This document shows positions 45,936-54,745 of a DNA stretch of 64,000 nucleotides, piece after piece. Location: the NCBI GenBank assembly GCA_902562275.1, contig CACESS010000006.1, positions 1 to 64,000 on the forward strand. The letters run 5' to 3'. Each line of letters begins with the position of its first letter. Positions within the stretch are counted from its first letter, which is position 1. This DNA comes from an uncultured Alphaproteobacteria bacterium (lineage in GTDB: Bacteria > Pseudomonadota > Alphaproteobacteria > HIMB59 > GCA-002718135). A program made the position numbers and the translations under genes. The notes beneath the pieces were generated by a model, which worked only from the letters and a program-made list of their open reading frames with translations, was not told the DNA's origin and did not search any database.

Positions 45936-46748
45936 CTACCACTCACTTTCAAATTCATGATGAAATTGAAAGCCCTTAACAGGGGTTGCTTCGCCTCTCG
46001 GCATAGGAGCAATAGGATTTAAAGAGTGATTTGTTTCACCTCTAGCTATTTGAACAGAAAAAAAAGGCCACTCTGATAAATCTGCTTTAACATTTGAAGG
46101 AGAATATCTTAGAGTAATTCCACATCTAGGATTATTTGAAAGGTTTGCATCAGAACCATGTAAAAGAGCATCTGAATGAAGAGAAATTTCACCAGCTTTT
46201 AAATTCATATATACTATTTTTTCTTTATCAATTTGATCATTAGATACTTCTTGATTTAAATCATAATTTTTATCGTCATTAATGTTATGTATAAATATTT
46301 TTGTTTTGTGGCTTTCTGATATTATTTTCATTGCTGAATTAGATTTATCTGTATCATACACAGCTAACCAAACTGTAACAGAGTTTGATGGATTTAAAGG
46401 CCAATATTGAGAATCTTGATGCCAAGGAACAACACCTTTACTTTTAGCTGCTTTGTAAAAAAATTGTCCACCCCAAAGGAAGAAGTTTGGCCCTAAAAGA
46501 TCCTCCACATAATCAAGAATAGCAGGCGTATGGGCTAAATCATAAAACTTTTTACTCGCTTTATGCCACATATTAGTTTTATTTATGTTAACGCCTGCGG
46601 GTAGTCTATTACTTAAATCTAAAAAAAGTTTTTGAAGATCTTTAACACCACCTTGAGAAAATACAGGCAGACCTTTTATGTAACCCTTATCTTCATACTG
46701 CGATATTTCATTATCATTTAATCTTCTAACTAATTTACTAATTTCCAT
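45936..46748 (-). CDS. Phytanoyl-CoA dioxygenase family protein (1)
   Basis: The 270-residue Fe(II)/2-oxoglutarate dioxygenase has metal ligands H110 and D112 in PWHQDSQYW. A distal His lies in DALLHGSDANL and an Arg for 2-oxoglutarate in RCGITLRYSP. This PhyH branch hydroxylates many small molecules. It follows a PanB-like gene with no gap on the minus strand. It is clearly more distant from the two PhyH genes at 48.5-50.1 kb than those are from each other. Confidence 0.82.
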   Translation of the reverse strand: MEISKLVRRLNDNEISQYEDKGYIKGLPVFSQGGVKDLQKLFLDLSNRLPAGVNINKTNMWHKASKKFYDLAHTPAILDYVEDLLGPNFFLWGGQFFYKAAKSKGVVPWHQDSQYWPLNPSNSVTVWLAVYDTDKSNSAMKIISESHKTKIFIHNINDDKNYDLNQEVSNDQIDKEKIVYMNLKAGEISLHSDALLHGSDANLSNNPRCGITLRYSPSNVKADLSEWPFFSVQIARGETNHSLNPIAPMPRGEATPVKGFQFHHEFESEW

Positions 46749-47594
46749 TTAGATTTTTTTTATTAATTTCTTAAATTTTTCTAGCTCTTTTTTTTCGGCA
46801 TAAACAACATTATTTTTCGATGGAAATTTCTTACTTACTACATCCTTCTGATATTCCTTAAAAGCATCTATTCTATCCTTTTGTAACTTTTCGTATATCT
46901 TATTAAAATCTTTATATTTTTTTGCATGTCTAGGTGTTTTAGTTGAATTGAAGTGATATCCCAAAATATCTTCACCAAACAAAAATTGAATATCCGTATA
47001 TCTGCCTGATCCTATTGAAATAGTCAAAGCTTTGGTGTCTTTTGTTATTTCTTTTAAAATATCCTCCGGTACACATTCGACCTCTACAGCCCAAGCACCA
47101 ATTTTTTCTAATTCTTTTATATCATGATAAACTTTAATAGCCTCAGCAGAACTTTTCCCAACTGGTTTCACACCCCCTGTCCACGTTGATTTCATTGGAA
47201 CAAAACCTACATGCCCTTGAAAAGGGATATTAAAATCACTTAAATATTTAATAAAATTTATATTCCACGAATTGGTGTGTATGGAGTCTACACCGACTTC
47301 TAGTAATTCAAATACTTTCTTCATCATACTTTCTTTGGAAGCATGCTCAGTATATTTTATCCCACACGTTAAAAATGTATTGGGCGCAGCTTCGCGTATT
47401 TCTTTTAACTGATCTACCCCACAAATGATCATATCTATACCAGCAGCTTCTGCAGCTGCAGCTTCTTCAGCAGATACAACATTTATTTGTGTTAATTTTT
47501 TCTTACCTTTTAAATTTATTAAATCTTTAACCGTATAGTTTCTATAGCCAGCTTGATGTGCAAGAGAGTAAACTTTTTTAAATTTATTTTTCAT
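46749..47594 (-). CDS. PanB-like PEP-mutase/ketopantoate hydroxymethyltransferase superfamily protein (A)
   Basis: The 281-residue protein follows the PanB barrel: EEAAAAEAAGID, QGHVGFVPM (like GHLGLTPQ), a GG-containing loop in TWTGGVKPVGKSS, the catalytic-region Glu in AVEVECVPEDIL, ISIGSGRYTD and FGEDILGY. The first PanB metal motif GDSL is replaced by CGVDQL, so real ketopantoate synthesis is doubtful. It is adjacent to a paralog (2 bp away) and to a PhyH gene. Confidence 0.72.
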   Translation of the reverse strand: MKNKFKKVYSLAHQAGYRNYTVKDLINLKGKKKLTQINVVSAEEAAAAEAAGIDMIICGVDQLKEIREAAPNTFLTCGIKYTEHASKESMMKKVFELLEVGVDSIHTNSWNINFIKYLSDFNIPFQGHVGFVPMKSTWTGGVKPVGKSSAEAIKVYHDIKELEKIGAWAVEVECVPEDILKEITKDTKALTISIGSGRYTDIQFLFGEDILGYHFNSTKTPRHAKKYKDFNKIYEKLQKDRIDAFKEYQKDVVSKKFPSKNNVVYAEKKELEKFKKLIKKI

Positions 47595-47596
47595 AA

Positions 47597-48439
47597 TTAA
47601 AGTTGTTGCAGAAACTTTCTAAATTTAATTAACTCTATTTTTTTAATTGAAATAGTATGTTTTTTTGTTGGAAATTTATTTTTTTGAACTTCTGTTTTAT
47701 ACTTTTTGAAAGCATCAATTCTTACTTTTTGAATATCACTTAATATTTTATTAAAATTTTTATATTTTTTTGCATGTCTTGGAAAACTTATTTTACTCTG
47801 TCCTAGTATATCTTCAGCAAATAAAAATTGAGCATCCGCAGCTATTCCCGAACCAATTGAAATAGTAACAAGTGATGTGTGCTTTTTAATAACTTCTAAA
47901 ATATTTTCTGGAACGAGTTCTACTTCTATGCCCCATGCGCCAGTCTCCTCAATATCTTTTATATCTTTAAATAATTCTAGAGCTTCATTTGCTGTTTTAC
48001 CAAAAGATCGTATTCCACCAATCCATGTTGTTCTTCTTGGAATAAATCCAACATGACTTTGAAAAGGAATTCTAAATTTACTTAGATGCTTCATCCATTC
48101 AAGATTCCAATTTTGACACATTAATGAATCTGCTCCAGCTTCAATAATTTCAAATGCTTTTTTTGTTGCCTCTTTTTTTGATGGGTTTTCAATAAAAGGA
48201 ACACCAACAGTCATAAACGTTTTTGAGGCGGCTTTTCTAATATCTAGAAAATCTTTCCCTGGTCCAGTTAATAATAAATCAATTCCAGCTTCTTGAGCTG
48301 CTGCAGCTTCTTCAACTGTTGTAACTCTTACTTGTGTTAATTTTTTTTTACCTTTTAGGTTGATTAAATCCCTAACAGTATAATTTCTATATCCTAGATC
48401 ATTATTTATAGAAAAAACTCTCTTGTATTTTTTATTCAT
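47597..48439 (-). CDS. PanB-like PEP-mutase/ketopantoate hydroxymethyltransferase superfamily protein (B)
   Basis: This 280-residue paralog of the next gene begins almost identically (YRNYTVRDLINLKGKKKLTQ). It shows QSHVGFIPR, IGGIRSFGKT, GIEVELVPENIL, ISIGSGIAAD and FAEDILGQ. The GDSL position reads TGPGKD. The matching lengths and tandem order suggest duplication and perhaps a hetero-oligomer. It is divergent from PhyH(2) across 96 bp. Confidence 0.72.
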   Translation of the reverse strand: MNKKYKRVFSINNDLGYRNYTVRDLINLKGKKKLTQVRVTTVEEAAAAQEAGIDLLLTGPGKDFLDIRKAASKTFMTVGVPFIENPSKKEATKKAFEIIEAGADSLMCQNWNLEWMKHLSKFRIPFQSHVGFIPRRTTWIGGIRSFGKTANEALELFKDIKDIEETGAWGIEVELVPENILEVIKKHTSLVTISIGSGIAADAQFLFAEDILGQSKISFPRHAKKYKNFNKILSDIQKVRIDAFKKYKTEVQKNKFPTKKHTISIKKIELIKFRKFLQQL

Positions 48440-48535
48440 TCTCTAATAAGTTATAATTAAATTGAGAAAATAGGGTATATTATTAAATTTTACTAGATAT
48501 CTTCTTAATTTAAGTTACCATAATTTTAGAAAATT

Positions 48536-49300
48536 ATGCCAGATTTTAATAATACAGACCTTCAATCTCATTTTGATGAGAATGGTTATATTGCTATTAA
48601 TCCTTTATTTTCAGATAATAAAATTGAAGAGATAAAAATAGAATTGACTAGATATATAAAAGAAGTTGCGCCTACTGTACCTGATCATCATGTTTTCTAT
48701 GAAAACAAAGATGATAAAAGTACTATTAAACAACTTCAACAAATGTATACGTACGATGATTATTTTAAAGATTTAATTGAAAATTCATCGATAAGAGAAG
48801 TTGCCGAAATAGTTTTGCGTGAAAAAGCTGAGCCACAAAATTTACAATTTTTTAATAAACCACCAGGGATAGGAAAGCCAACTCCACCACATCAAGATGG
48901 TTATTACTTTATGTTAAAAAAACATAATGCCGTTACTTGTTGGCTAGCACTTGAAAAAGTTGATGAAGAAAATGGATGTATTCATTATGTTAGAGGTTCT
49001 CATAAATCAGAATATAGACCACACGGAAGATCAAATGTTTTAGGATTTTCTCAAGGTATTACAGATTTTGGAAATGATAATGATAAAAAAAATACTGTTT
49101 CATTTCCTGGTGAACCTGGAACTTTTTTAATCCATAACGCTAAAACAATTCATTGGGCAGAAGGTAACAAATCGCAAACAAGAACTAGAAAAGCATTAGG
49201 TTTTATTTATTATGGTGAAAGTGCTGAAATTAATCAAGAGGCACATGATGCTTATCAAGAAAAGTTAAAAAAAGAAATGAAAGAGAAAAATTTAATATGA
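48536..49300 (+). CDS. Phytanoyl-CoA dioxygenase family protein (2)
   Basis: The 254-residue Fe(II)/2OG dioxygenase has ligands H119 and D121 in TPPHQDGYYF, the distal His in TIHWAEGN (about H206) and Arg in SQTRTRKALGF. It heads a plus-strand run of PhyH(2), PhyH(3), class IV aminotransferase, DapA-like lyase and MlrC. Its stop overlaps the start of PhyH(3) as ATGA. Confidence 0.85.
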   Translation: MPDFNNTDLQSHFDENGYIAINPLFSDNKIEEIKIELTRYIKEVAPTVPDHHVFYENKDDKSTIKQLQQMYTYDDYFKDLIENSSIREVAEIVLREKAEPQNLQFFNKPPGIGKPTPPHQDGYYFMLKKHNAVTCWLALEKVDEENGCIHYVRGSHKSEYRPHGRSNVLGFSQGITDFGNDNDKKNTVSFPGEPGTFLIHNAKTIHWAEGNKSQTRTRKALGFIYYGESAEINQEAHDAYQEKLKKEMKEKNLI

Positions 49301-50076
49301 ATTTTAATAGCAACATACCCGACCTAGGTGATTTAAAAAACATTTATGATGAGAATGGTTATAATCATATTCCAGAACTTTTCTCAAAGTCTGATATGGA
49401 ACTTATTAACAAAGAATTTGATAGATACATAAAAGACTGTGTTCCTAAAATGAAAGAAGGAGAAGTGTATTACGTTGATAAAGAAAATAAAGATACTTTG
49501 ATGCAAATGCAAAAGTTAGAAGAATACGATGCTTTCTTTCATGATTTATTTCACAATAGTAAAATAAAGGAATTAGCAGCCAATGCTTTAGGTGAAGACG
49601 TTATACCAAGGGCAATGGAGTATTTTAATAAACCACCAGGTAAAAGCAATCCAACTCCACCACATCAAGACGGTTATTATTTTAATTTAAATAATGATAA
49701 AGCAGTAACCGGATGGCTTGCTTTAGAGGATGTAGATGATGAAAATGGATGTATCCACTATGTAAGAGGCTCTCACAAAATGGAAGGATACAGACCGCAT
49801 GGTAAATCAGAAATATTAGGTTTTTCAAAAGGTGTAACAGATTTTGGTACAGAAGAAGATAAAAAAAATACAGTGAAGTTTGAGGGTAAAGCGGGAATGT
49901 TTTTAATGCATCATGCTAAAATTATACATTTTGCTGATCCTAATAAATCCAAAACTCGATCACGAAGAGCTTTCGGTTTTGTTTATCATGGTATTTCTGC
50001 AAAACACGACAAGCATAAAGAGAAAATGGAACAAGAACAATTAAAAGCAGAATTAAAATCAAAAAACAAATTATAA
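49297..50076 (+). CDS. Phytanoyl-CoA dioxygenase family protein (3)
   Basis: The 259-residue tandem paralog of PhyH(2) shares long stretches (for example FNKPPG, TPPHQDGYYF, ENGCIHYVRGSHK, RPHG, ILGFSKGVTDFG). Metal ligands are H123 and D125, and the distal His is in KIIHFADPNK. The two genes are coupled and may form a heterodimer or act on successive positions of one substrate. It lies 1 bp before the aminotransferase. Confidence 0.85.
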   Translation: MNFNSNIPDLGDLKNIYDENGYNHIPELFSKSDMELINKEFDRYIKDCVPKMKEGEVYYVDKENKDTLMQMQKLEEYDAFFHDLFHNSKIKELAANALGEDVIPRAMEYFNKPPGKSNPTPPHQDGYYFNLNNDKAVTGWLALEDVDDENGCIHYVRGSHKMEGYRPHGKSEILGFSKGVTDFGTEEDKKNTVKFEGKAGMFLMHHAKIIHFADPNKSKTRSRRAFGFVYHGISAKHDKHKEKMEQEQLKAELKSKNKL

Positions 50077-50077
50077 A

Positions 50078-50998
50078 ATGAACAATAGAAAAGTTTATAT
50101 TTCTGGTGAGATTGTGCCAGAAGTAGATGCTAAAATTTCAATATTTGATAGTGCAGTACTATTAGGTGATACAGTTACTGAATCTACTAGAACATTTAAT
50201 TTTAAACCATTCAAATTAGATGAGCATTTAGAAAGGCTATATAAATCATTCAAATTAACACGTATTGACCCTCAAATGACAATTGATGAAATGAAAAAGG
50301 TCAGTCTTGAATTATTAGAAATTAACAAAGATAATTACAAGGCTAATGAGGATTGTTGGCTTGTGCATAATATTTCTCGAGGACATTCAATCACTGGAGG
50401 CAATCCAGCTTTGCAAGTCTCTAAACCAACTGTTATGATTTATACTCAACCTATGAACCTTGTGTCATGGGCTCCTTTTTATAGAAAAGGTTGTCACGCA
50501 GTAACTCCTCCTACCAGAATGGTGCCTTCACAATCTTTAGATGCAAGAATTAAAAATAGAAGTCGCCTATTTTACACTTTAGCTGAAATTGAAGCTAAAT
50601 TAGTTGATCCTGATGCGCAAAGTGTCATTCTTGATATTCATGGTAACGTTGCAGAAAATAAAGGTGGAAATATATTTATGATCAAAGATGGAAAATTAAT
50701 TACACCAACCACTGCTAATTGTTTGGAGGGGCTTACGAGAAATTCAACTATGGAGATAGCTCGATCTTTAGGTATTGAAGTGATTGAAGCTGTTATTCAA
50801 TCTTATGACTTAGCAACATCAGATGAAATGTTTATTACAAGTACTCCATATTCAATAATGCCTGCAACAAAGTTTAATGGAATGCCAATTGCTGATGGAA
50901 ATGTTGGTCCAGTAACAAAGAAATTGATTCAAGGATGGAGCGATAGAGTGGGCGTAGATATTATTAAGCAAGCAGAAGATCAATTACACAAACATTAA
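50078..50998 (+). CDS. Class IV (branched-chain/D-amino acid type) aminotransferase
   Basis: The 306-residue fold-type IV PLP enzyme has IFDSAVLLGDTVTESTRTF at the N-terminus, the PLP-Lys in DARIKNRSRLFY and GNVAENKGGNIFMIKDGK with TANCLEGLTRNSTM near the phosphate. Housekeeping IlvE or a dedicated catabolic transaminase are both possible; the position in the island favours the latter. It abuts the DapA-like gene. Confidence 0.85.
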   Translation: MNNRKVYISGEIVPEVDAKISIFDSAVLLGDTVTESTRTFNFKPFKLDEHLERLYKSFKLTRIDPQMTIDEMKKVSLELLEINKDNYKANEDCWLVHNISRGHSITGGNPALQVSKPTVMIYTQPMNLVSWAPFYRKGCHAVTPPTRMVPSQSLDARIKNRSRLFYTLAEIEAKLVDPDAQSVILDIHGNVAENKGGNIFMIKDGKLITPTTANCLEGLTRNSTMEIARSLGIEVIEAVIQSYDLATSDEMFITSTPYSIMPATKFNGMPIADGNVGPVTKKLIQGWSDRVGVDIIKQAEDQLHKH

Positions 50999-50999
50999 A

Positions 51000-51917
51000 A
51001 TGATACGACGAGAGAAACCAAATGGGATTTGGGGAACTATTCTTTTACCAATAAATAATAATCAAATTGACTGGGTTGCATTTGAAGAACAGATTCATAT
51101 TTTATGTGACTCTAAAGTTTCTGGTATCTATACTAATGGTACCGCTGCAGAATGTCATAATCAAACAGAACAAGAATTTGATAAATTATCGGAAATAGTC
51201 TCAACAATTGCATTAAAAAAGAAGAAAAAATTTCAACTTGGTTTAAGCCATACTAATCCAAGAGTGTGCCAAGAAAGAGCAAAGCGAATGGTAAGTTTAC
51301 AACCAAATGGATTTCAAATTACCTTACCAGATTGGTGGCCTCCAACTTTTAATGAGTCAAAAAATTTTATTTTAGGAATGCAAGAGGTGGTTGAAGATAT
51401 TTATATGATTTTATACAATCCTCCTCATGCAAAAGTCCTGCTTTCTCTTGAAGAGATTAGTTTATTAAAACAATCTGTTCAAAATCTTGTAGGAATTAAA
51501 TGTGCAGGGGGTGACGAGCAATGGTACTCACAAAGAAGAGAATTATTAGATGATTTCTCAGTATTTGTGCCTGGACATACAGTTGTATATGGAAAACCTT
51601 TAGGAGCAAATGGATCTTATTCCAACGTTGCATGTTTAAGCCCAAATGGCGCTGTTAAAATTTGGGATTTAATAGAGAAAGATTATGAAAAAGCACAAGA
51701 ACTAGAAGCAAAAGTTCTAAACTTTATGAAGCATTATATTTTACCTTTTGCTGATAAACTATCAAATACTGGTTTAGATAAATTACTTGCTTCTGTTGGT
51801 GGATGGGGACCAGTATCTGAAAAAGTTCTCTGGCCTTATGATGGAGCAACTGCAGAAGATGTAAAAAAAATAAAAATACATGCAAATAATGAATTAGAAG
51901 AAATACTAAATGTCTAA
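51000..51917 (+). CDS. DapA/NanA-superfamily aldolase (substrate unknown)
   Basis: The 305-residue class I aldolase has the Schiff-base Lys167 in LVGIKCAGGDE and Tyr139 in ILYNPPHA. The GTTGE-type motif of DHDPS is changed to TNGTAAEC, and the DWWPP segment is unlike DapA or NanA. It is therefore neither lysine-pathway DHDPS nor the sialate lyase at 56.3 kb, but another member acting on a 2-keto-3-deoxy or similar acid. It overlaps MlrC by 8 bp. Confidence 0.8.
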   Translation: MIRREKPNGIWGTILLPINNNQIDWVAFEEQIHILCDSKVSGIYTNGTAAECHNQTEQEFDKLSEIVSTIALKKKKKFQLGLSHTNPRVCQERAKRMVSLQPNGFQITLPDWWPPTFNESKNFILGMQEVVEDIYMILYNPPHAKVLLSLEEISLLKQSVQNLVGIKCAGGDEQWYSQRRELLDDFSVFVPGHTVVYGKPLGANGSYSNVACLSPNGAVKIWDLIEKDYEKAQELEAKVLNFMKHYILPFADKLSNTGLDKLLASVGGWGPVSEKVLWPYDGATAEDVKKIKIHANNELEEILNV

Positions 51918-53397
51918 AAATATTTTTCTCTCAGGTATATATCATGAAACGCATACATTTTTAGGTGAACCAACTACTTTAAAAGATTTTATTATTTTTC
52001 ATGATAAAGAAATAATTAATGAAAACACTGGTAATGGATCTCCAACAGATGGTTTTATAGAATATGCTTCTGGTCAAAATTGGAATATAATTCCAGGAAT
52101 TCAAATGTCAGCTAGACCTTCAGGTACTGTTGATGAAGAATCAGAAAACTATTTTAAAAAAAATTTCTTTGTAAAATTAAAAGTTTCTTGTCACAACATA
52201 GATGCTATTTTCTTAGTTTTACATGGAGCTATGGTAAGCACTAACCATGATGATTTTGAGGGAGATTTTCTCAGAGATATTCAAAGTTTTTTATCAAAAG
52301 AAAATATATCTATTCCTATTGTTGCAGTTTTAGATTTACACGCCAATGTTTCAGAAAATATGATTAAGTATAGCACATGTGTTTATGCATATAGAAAAAA
52401 CCCTCACAGTGATTCTAGAGAAACAGCAATAAAAGCTGCATCAATATTAAATGACCTTCTTCTAGATCCTAATGTAAAACAAGTACATCTGGATACAAAA
52501 TATATTTTACCTCCAACAGGTGTTGGTACAGCAAATGATCCAATGAAAACAATTTTAGAGGAAGCACTAAAAATAGAGAAGAAAGATCCAGAGATCTTAT
52601 GCATTAATGTTATGGCAGGATATTCATACGCGGATATTCCAGATTGTGGTTTTAGTATAAATTGTTGTACCAGAGGAAAAATTAGTGATGCAAAACTCTA
52701 CCTAGATAAATTGGTCAATATACTAGAAGCAAAAATTAAAGATGGTTATCCAAAAGAAAATTCTCTGGATGAAGCTCTAAATATGATTGATAATATTACA
52801 GAAATTGAAAAACCTATTTTACTAATTGAACCAGCTGATAATATTGGCGGAGGAACACCAGGAGATGCTACTGATTTATTAGATCGATTATTACAAACTC
52901 ATCATACCGGGATCGTTGCTATCATTAATGATCCTGAAGCTGCAAATGCTTGTCATAAAGCTCATATTAATAATGAAGTTCAGCTACATATAGGTGCAAA
53001 ATTTGATGCATTTCATGGCAAACCTATTTTTATTAAAGCAAATTTAGAAAGAATTTCTGATGGAAGATTTGAACTTGAAAATAAACAATCTCACTTAGCT
53101 TCAATGATGGGAACAAAAATTAATATGGGCCCTTCAGCTGTATTAAAAAATGATCAATTAACCTTATTGTTAACATCAATTAAAACACCACCAATGGATT
53201 TAGGTCAACTAACTTCACAAGGTATTAACCCTAGAGATGCTAAATTAATAATAATTAAAGCAGCTGTGTCTCATAAAGATGCTTATGATCCAATTGCATC
53301 TCAGAGTTTTTATATTGATAGCCAAGGTCTTTGCACAAGTAATTTAAAAAGATTGCCTTTTAAAAAAATTGGAAATAAAATTATATCTTTAGATTAG
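51910..53397 (+). CDS. M81/MlrC-family metallopeptidase-like protein
   Basis: The 495-residue protein resembles microcystinase C (MlrC). GIYHETHTFLG, VLHGAMVS, LDLHANVSENM and EPADNIGGGTPGDATDL cover the family's metal site and C-terminal domain. Outside microcystin degraders the substrate is generally unknown, and small amide or peptide-like compounds are likely. It is the last gene of the PhyH-aminotransferase-DapA run and overlaps the convergent aminotransferase by 4 bp. Confidence 0.82.
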   Translation: MSKNIFLSGIYHETHTFLGEPTTLKDFIIFHDKEIINENTGNGSPTDGFIEYASGQNWNIIPGIQMSARPSGTVDEESENYFKKNFFVKLKVSCHNIDAIFLVLHGAMVSTNHDDFEGDFLRDIQSFLSKENISIPIVAVLDLHANVSENMIKYSTCVYAYRKNPHSDSRETAIKAASILNDLLLDPNVKQVHLDTKYILPPTGVGTANDPMKTILEEALKIEKKDPEILCINVMAGYSYADIPDCGFSINCCTRGKISDAKLYLDKLVNILEAKIKDGYPKENSLDEALNMIDNITEIEKPILLIEPADNIGGGTPGDATDLLDRLLQTHHTGIVAIINDPEAANACHKAHINNEVQLHIGAKFDAFHGKPIFIKANLERISDGRFELENKQSHLASMMGTKINMGPSAVLKNDQLTLLLTSIKTPPMDLGQLTSQGINPRDAKLIIIKAAVSHKDAYDPIASQSFYIDSQGLCTSNLKRLPFKKIGNKIISLD

Positions 53398-54695
53398 TTT
53401 AATCGTTTAAAACCATTATGTGCAATAGGGCCTTCTAAGAAATCCATAATATTTCTTCCATCCTCACACTCTTTTATCGTGTGAAAAATAGGGCGTATAT
53501 TTTCAATGTAACCATCAATGATGTCTTTTGTGTGTGCAGTACAAACATAGACTGCAGTTGCAGCAAGATAACCTTTTTTAAGCATTTCTTGAGTAATATA
53601 TGTTTTATAGGCCAATGCATTTTCACTTTTAAATGAAAATGTTGTCAGTGCCGCTAATCCACTAATAGTAATTGGAAGATCAAATTCTTTAGACAACTTC
53701 ATCCACTCACTATTTACGTATTCACCAATTTTTGTAATTTTTTCCCATGATTTTTCTCTATTCATAACTTTTAGTGTCGCAAGACCAGCACTAGATCCAA
53801 TTCGTTCAGTCCAAAAGGTGCTACTTATAAAAGATTTTTCTGCTGCTTGCATTACCTCTCTTTTACCAAGGACTGCAGTTACAGCATATCCATTTCCAAG
53901 AGCTTTTCCAAACATTGCGACGTCAGGCTCAACATCATAAAGCATATGTAAACCACCATAATTTTTTCTAAATCCTGATGTACATTCATCAAAAACTAAA
54001 ACAATATTATTATCATCTGCTAATTTTCTTACTCGTTGCAAAAAATTATTTTCTGGTTCTTTATTTCGGTAAACTTCCATTTTGATAACGCCAATATTTT
54101 TAGTTTTGACTAAGTTTTCTAGTTTTTCAAAATTATTATACTCAAACGGATATACACTTCCTTTGAGATTTTGTGGAACACCATGAGGATCTAAACCTGG
54201 TAGTAGGTGACCATCTAACCCTTTTGAGTCAGATAAATTTGAAGCTAAGTACCAATCATGCCAGCCATGATATCCGCAAAATGCTACATTATCTCTTCCA
54301 GATGCAGCTCTTGAAAGACGAATAGCGACTGAATTAGCTTCACCTCCTGATCTTGCAAATCTAGCCATATCAGCCCATGGATGTAGCTCAACTAATCTTT
54401 CCGTGAGTTCAACTTCTTCAGGAGCATTTAGAGAAGACATATTACCATTTCCGACTGTTTCTTTGACAGCTTCATCGACTTCTGGATGACTATAGCCAAG
54501 TGAATTAGTTCCTGGCATCATTAAGGTATCTATATATTTATTTCCATCGAGATCCCATACTTCACAACCTCTTGTTTTAGTAAAATAAGCAGGCCAATGT
54601 TCAGGTAAAAACATTTCAGGTCTTTTTGATAAAAGCATATTACCACCAGCAACAATTTGCTTTGCTTTTGAATATAATTTTTGTCCTTTTCCCAT
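53394..54695 (-). CDS. Class III aminotransferase (glutamate-1-semialdehyde mutase-like)
   Basis: The fold-type I PLP enzyme has 433 residues from the ATG at 54695; a TTG at 54713 is possible. RSGGEANSVAIRLSRA is the cofactor phosphate region. DECTSGFR holds the Asp under the pyridine ring and MFGKALGNGYAVTAVLG the PLP-Lys. The GCEVWDLDGNKYID opening is typical of HemL-like enzymes used outside haem synthesis. It follows nanK by about 50 bp on the same strand and may be the last gene of the operon. Confidence 0.82.
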   Translation of the reverse strand: MGKGQKLYSKAKQIVAGGNMLLSKRPEMFLPEHWPAYFTKTRGCEVWDLDGNKYIDTLMMPGTNSLGYSHPEVDEAVKETVGNGNMSSLNAPEEVELTERLVELHPWADMARFARSGGEANSVAIRLSRAASGRDNVAFCGYHGWHDWYLASNLSDSKGLDGHLLPGLDPHGVPQNLKGSVYPFEYNNFEKLENLVKTKNIGVIKMEVYRNKEPENNFLQRVRKLADDNNIVLVFDECTSGFRKNYGGLHMLYDVEPDVAMFGKALGNGYAVTAVLGKREVMQAAEKSFISSTFWTERIGSSAGLATLKVMNREKSWEKITKIGEYVNSEWMKLSKEFDLPITISGLAALTTFSFKSENALAYKTYITQEMLKKGYLAATAVYVCTAHTKDIIDGYIENIRPIFHTIKECEDGRNIMDFLEGPIAHNGFKRLN

Positions 54696-54745
54696 TTTAA
54701 TTAAACTATGCAATTTTCATTAAAAGCACAATCAGTTTCTTGTCT

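Noticed and set aside
46749-48439. Calling the two PanB-like genes ketopantoate hydroxymethyltransferases (panB)
   Set aside because: The first metal motif is altered in both and there is no panC or other pantothenate gene nearby.
51000-51917. Lysine-pathway dihydrodipicolinate synthase (dapA)
   Set aside because: The GTTGE-type motif is changed and the gene lies between a transaminase and MlrC in a catabolic run.
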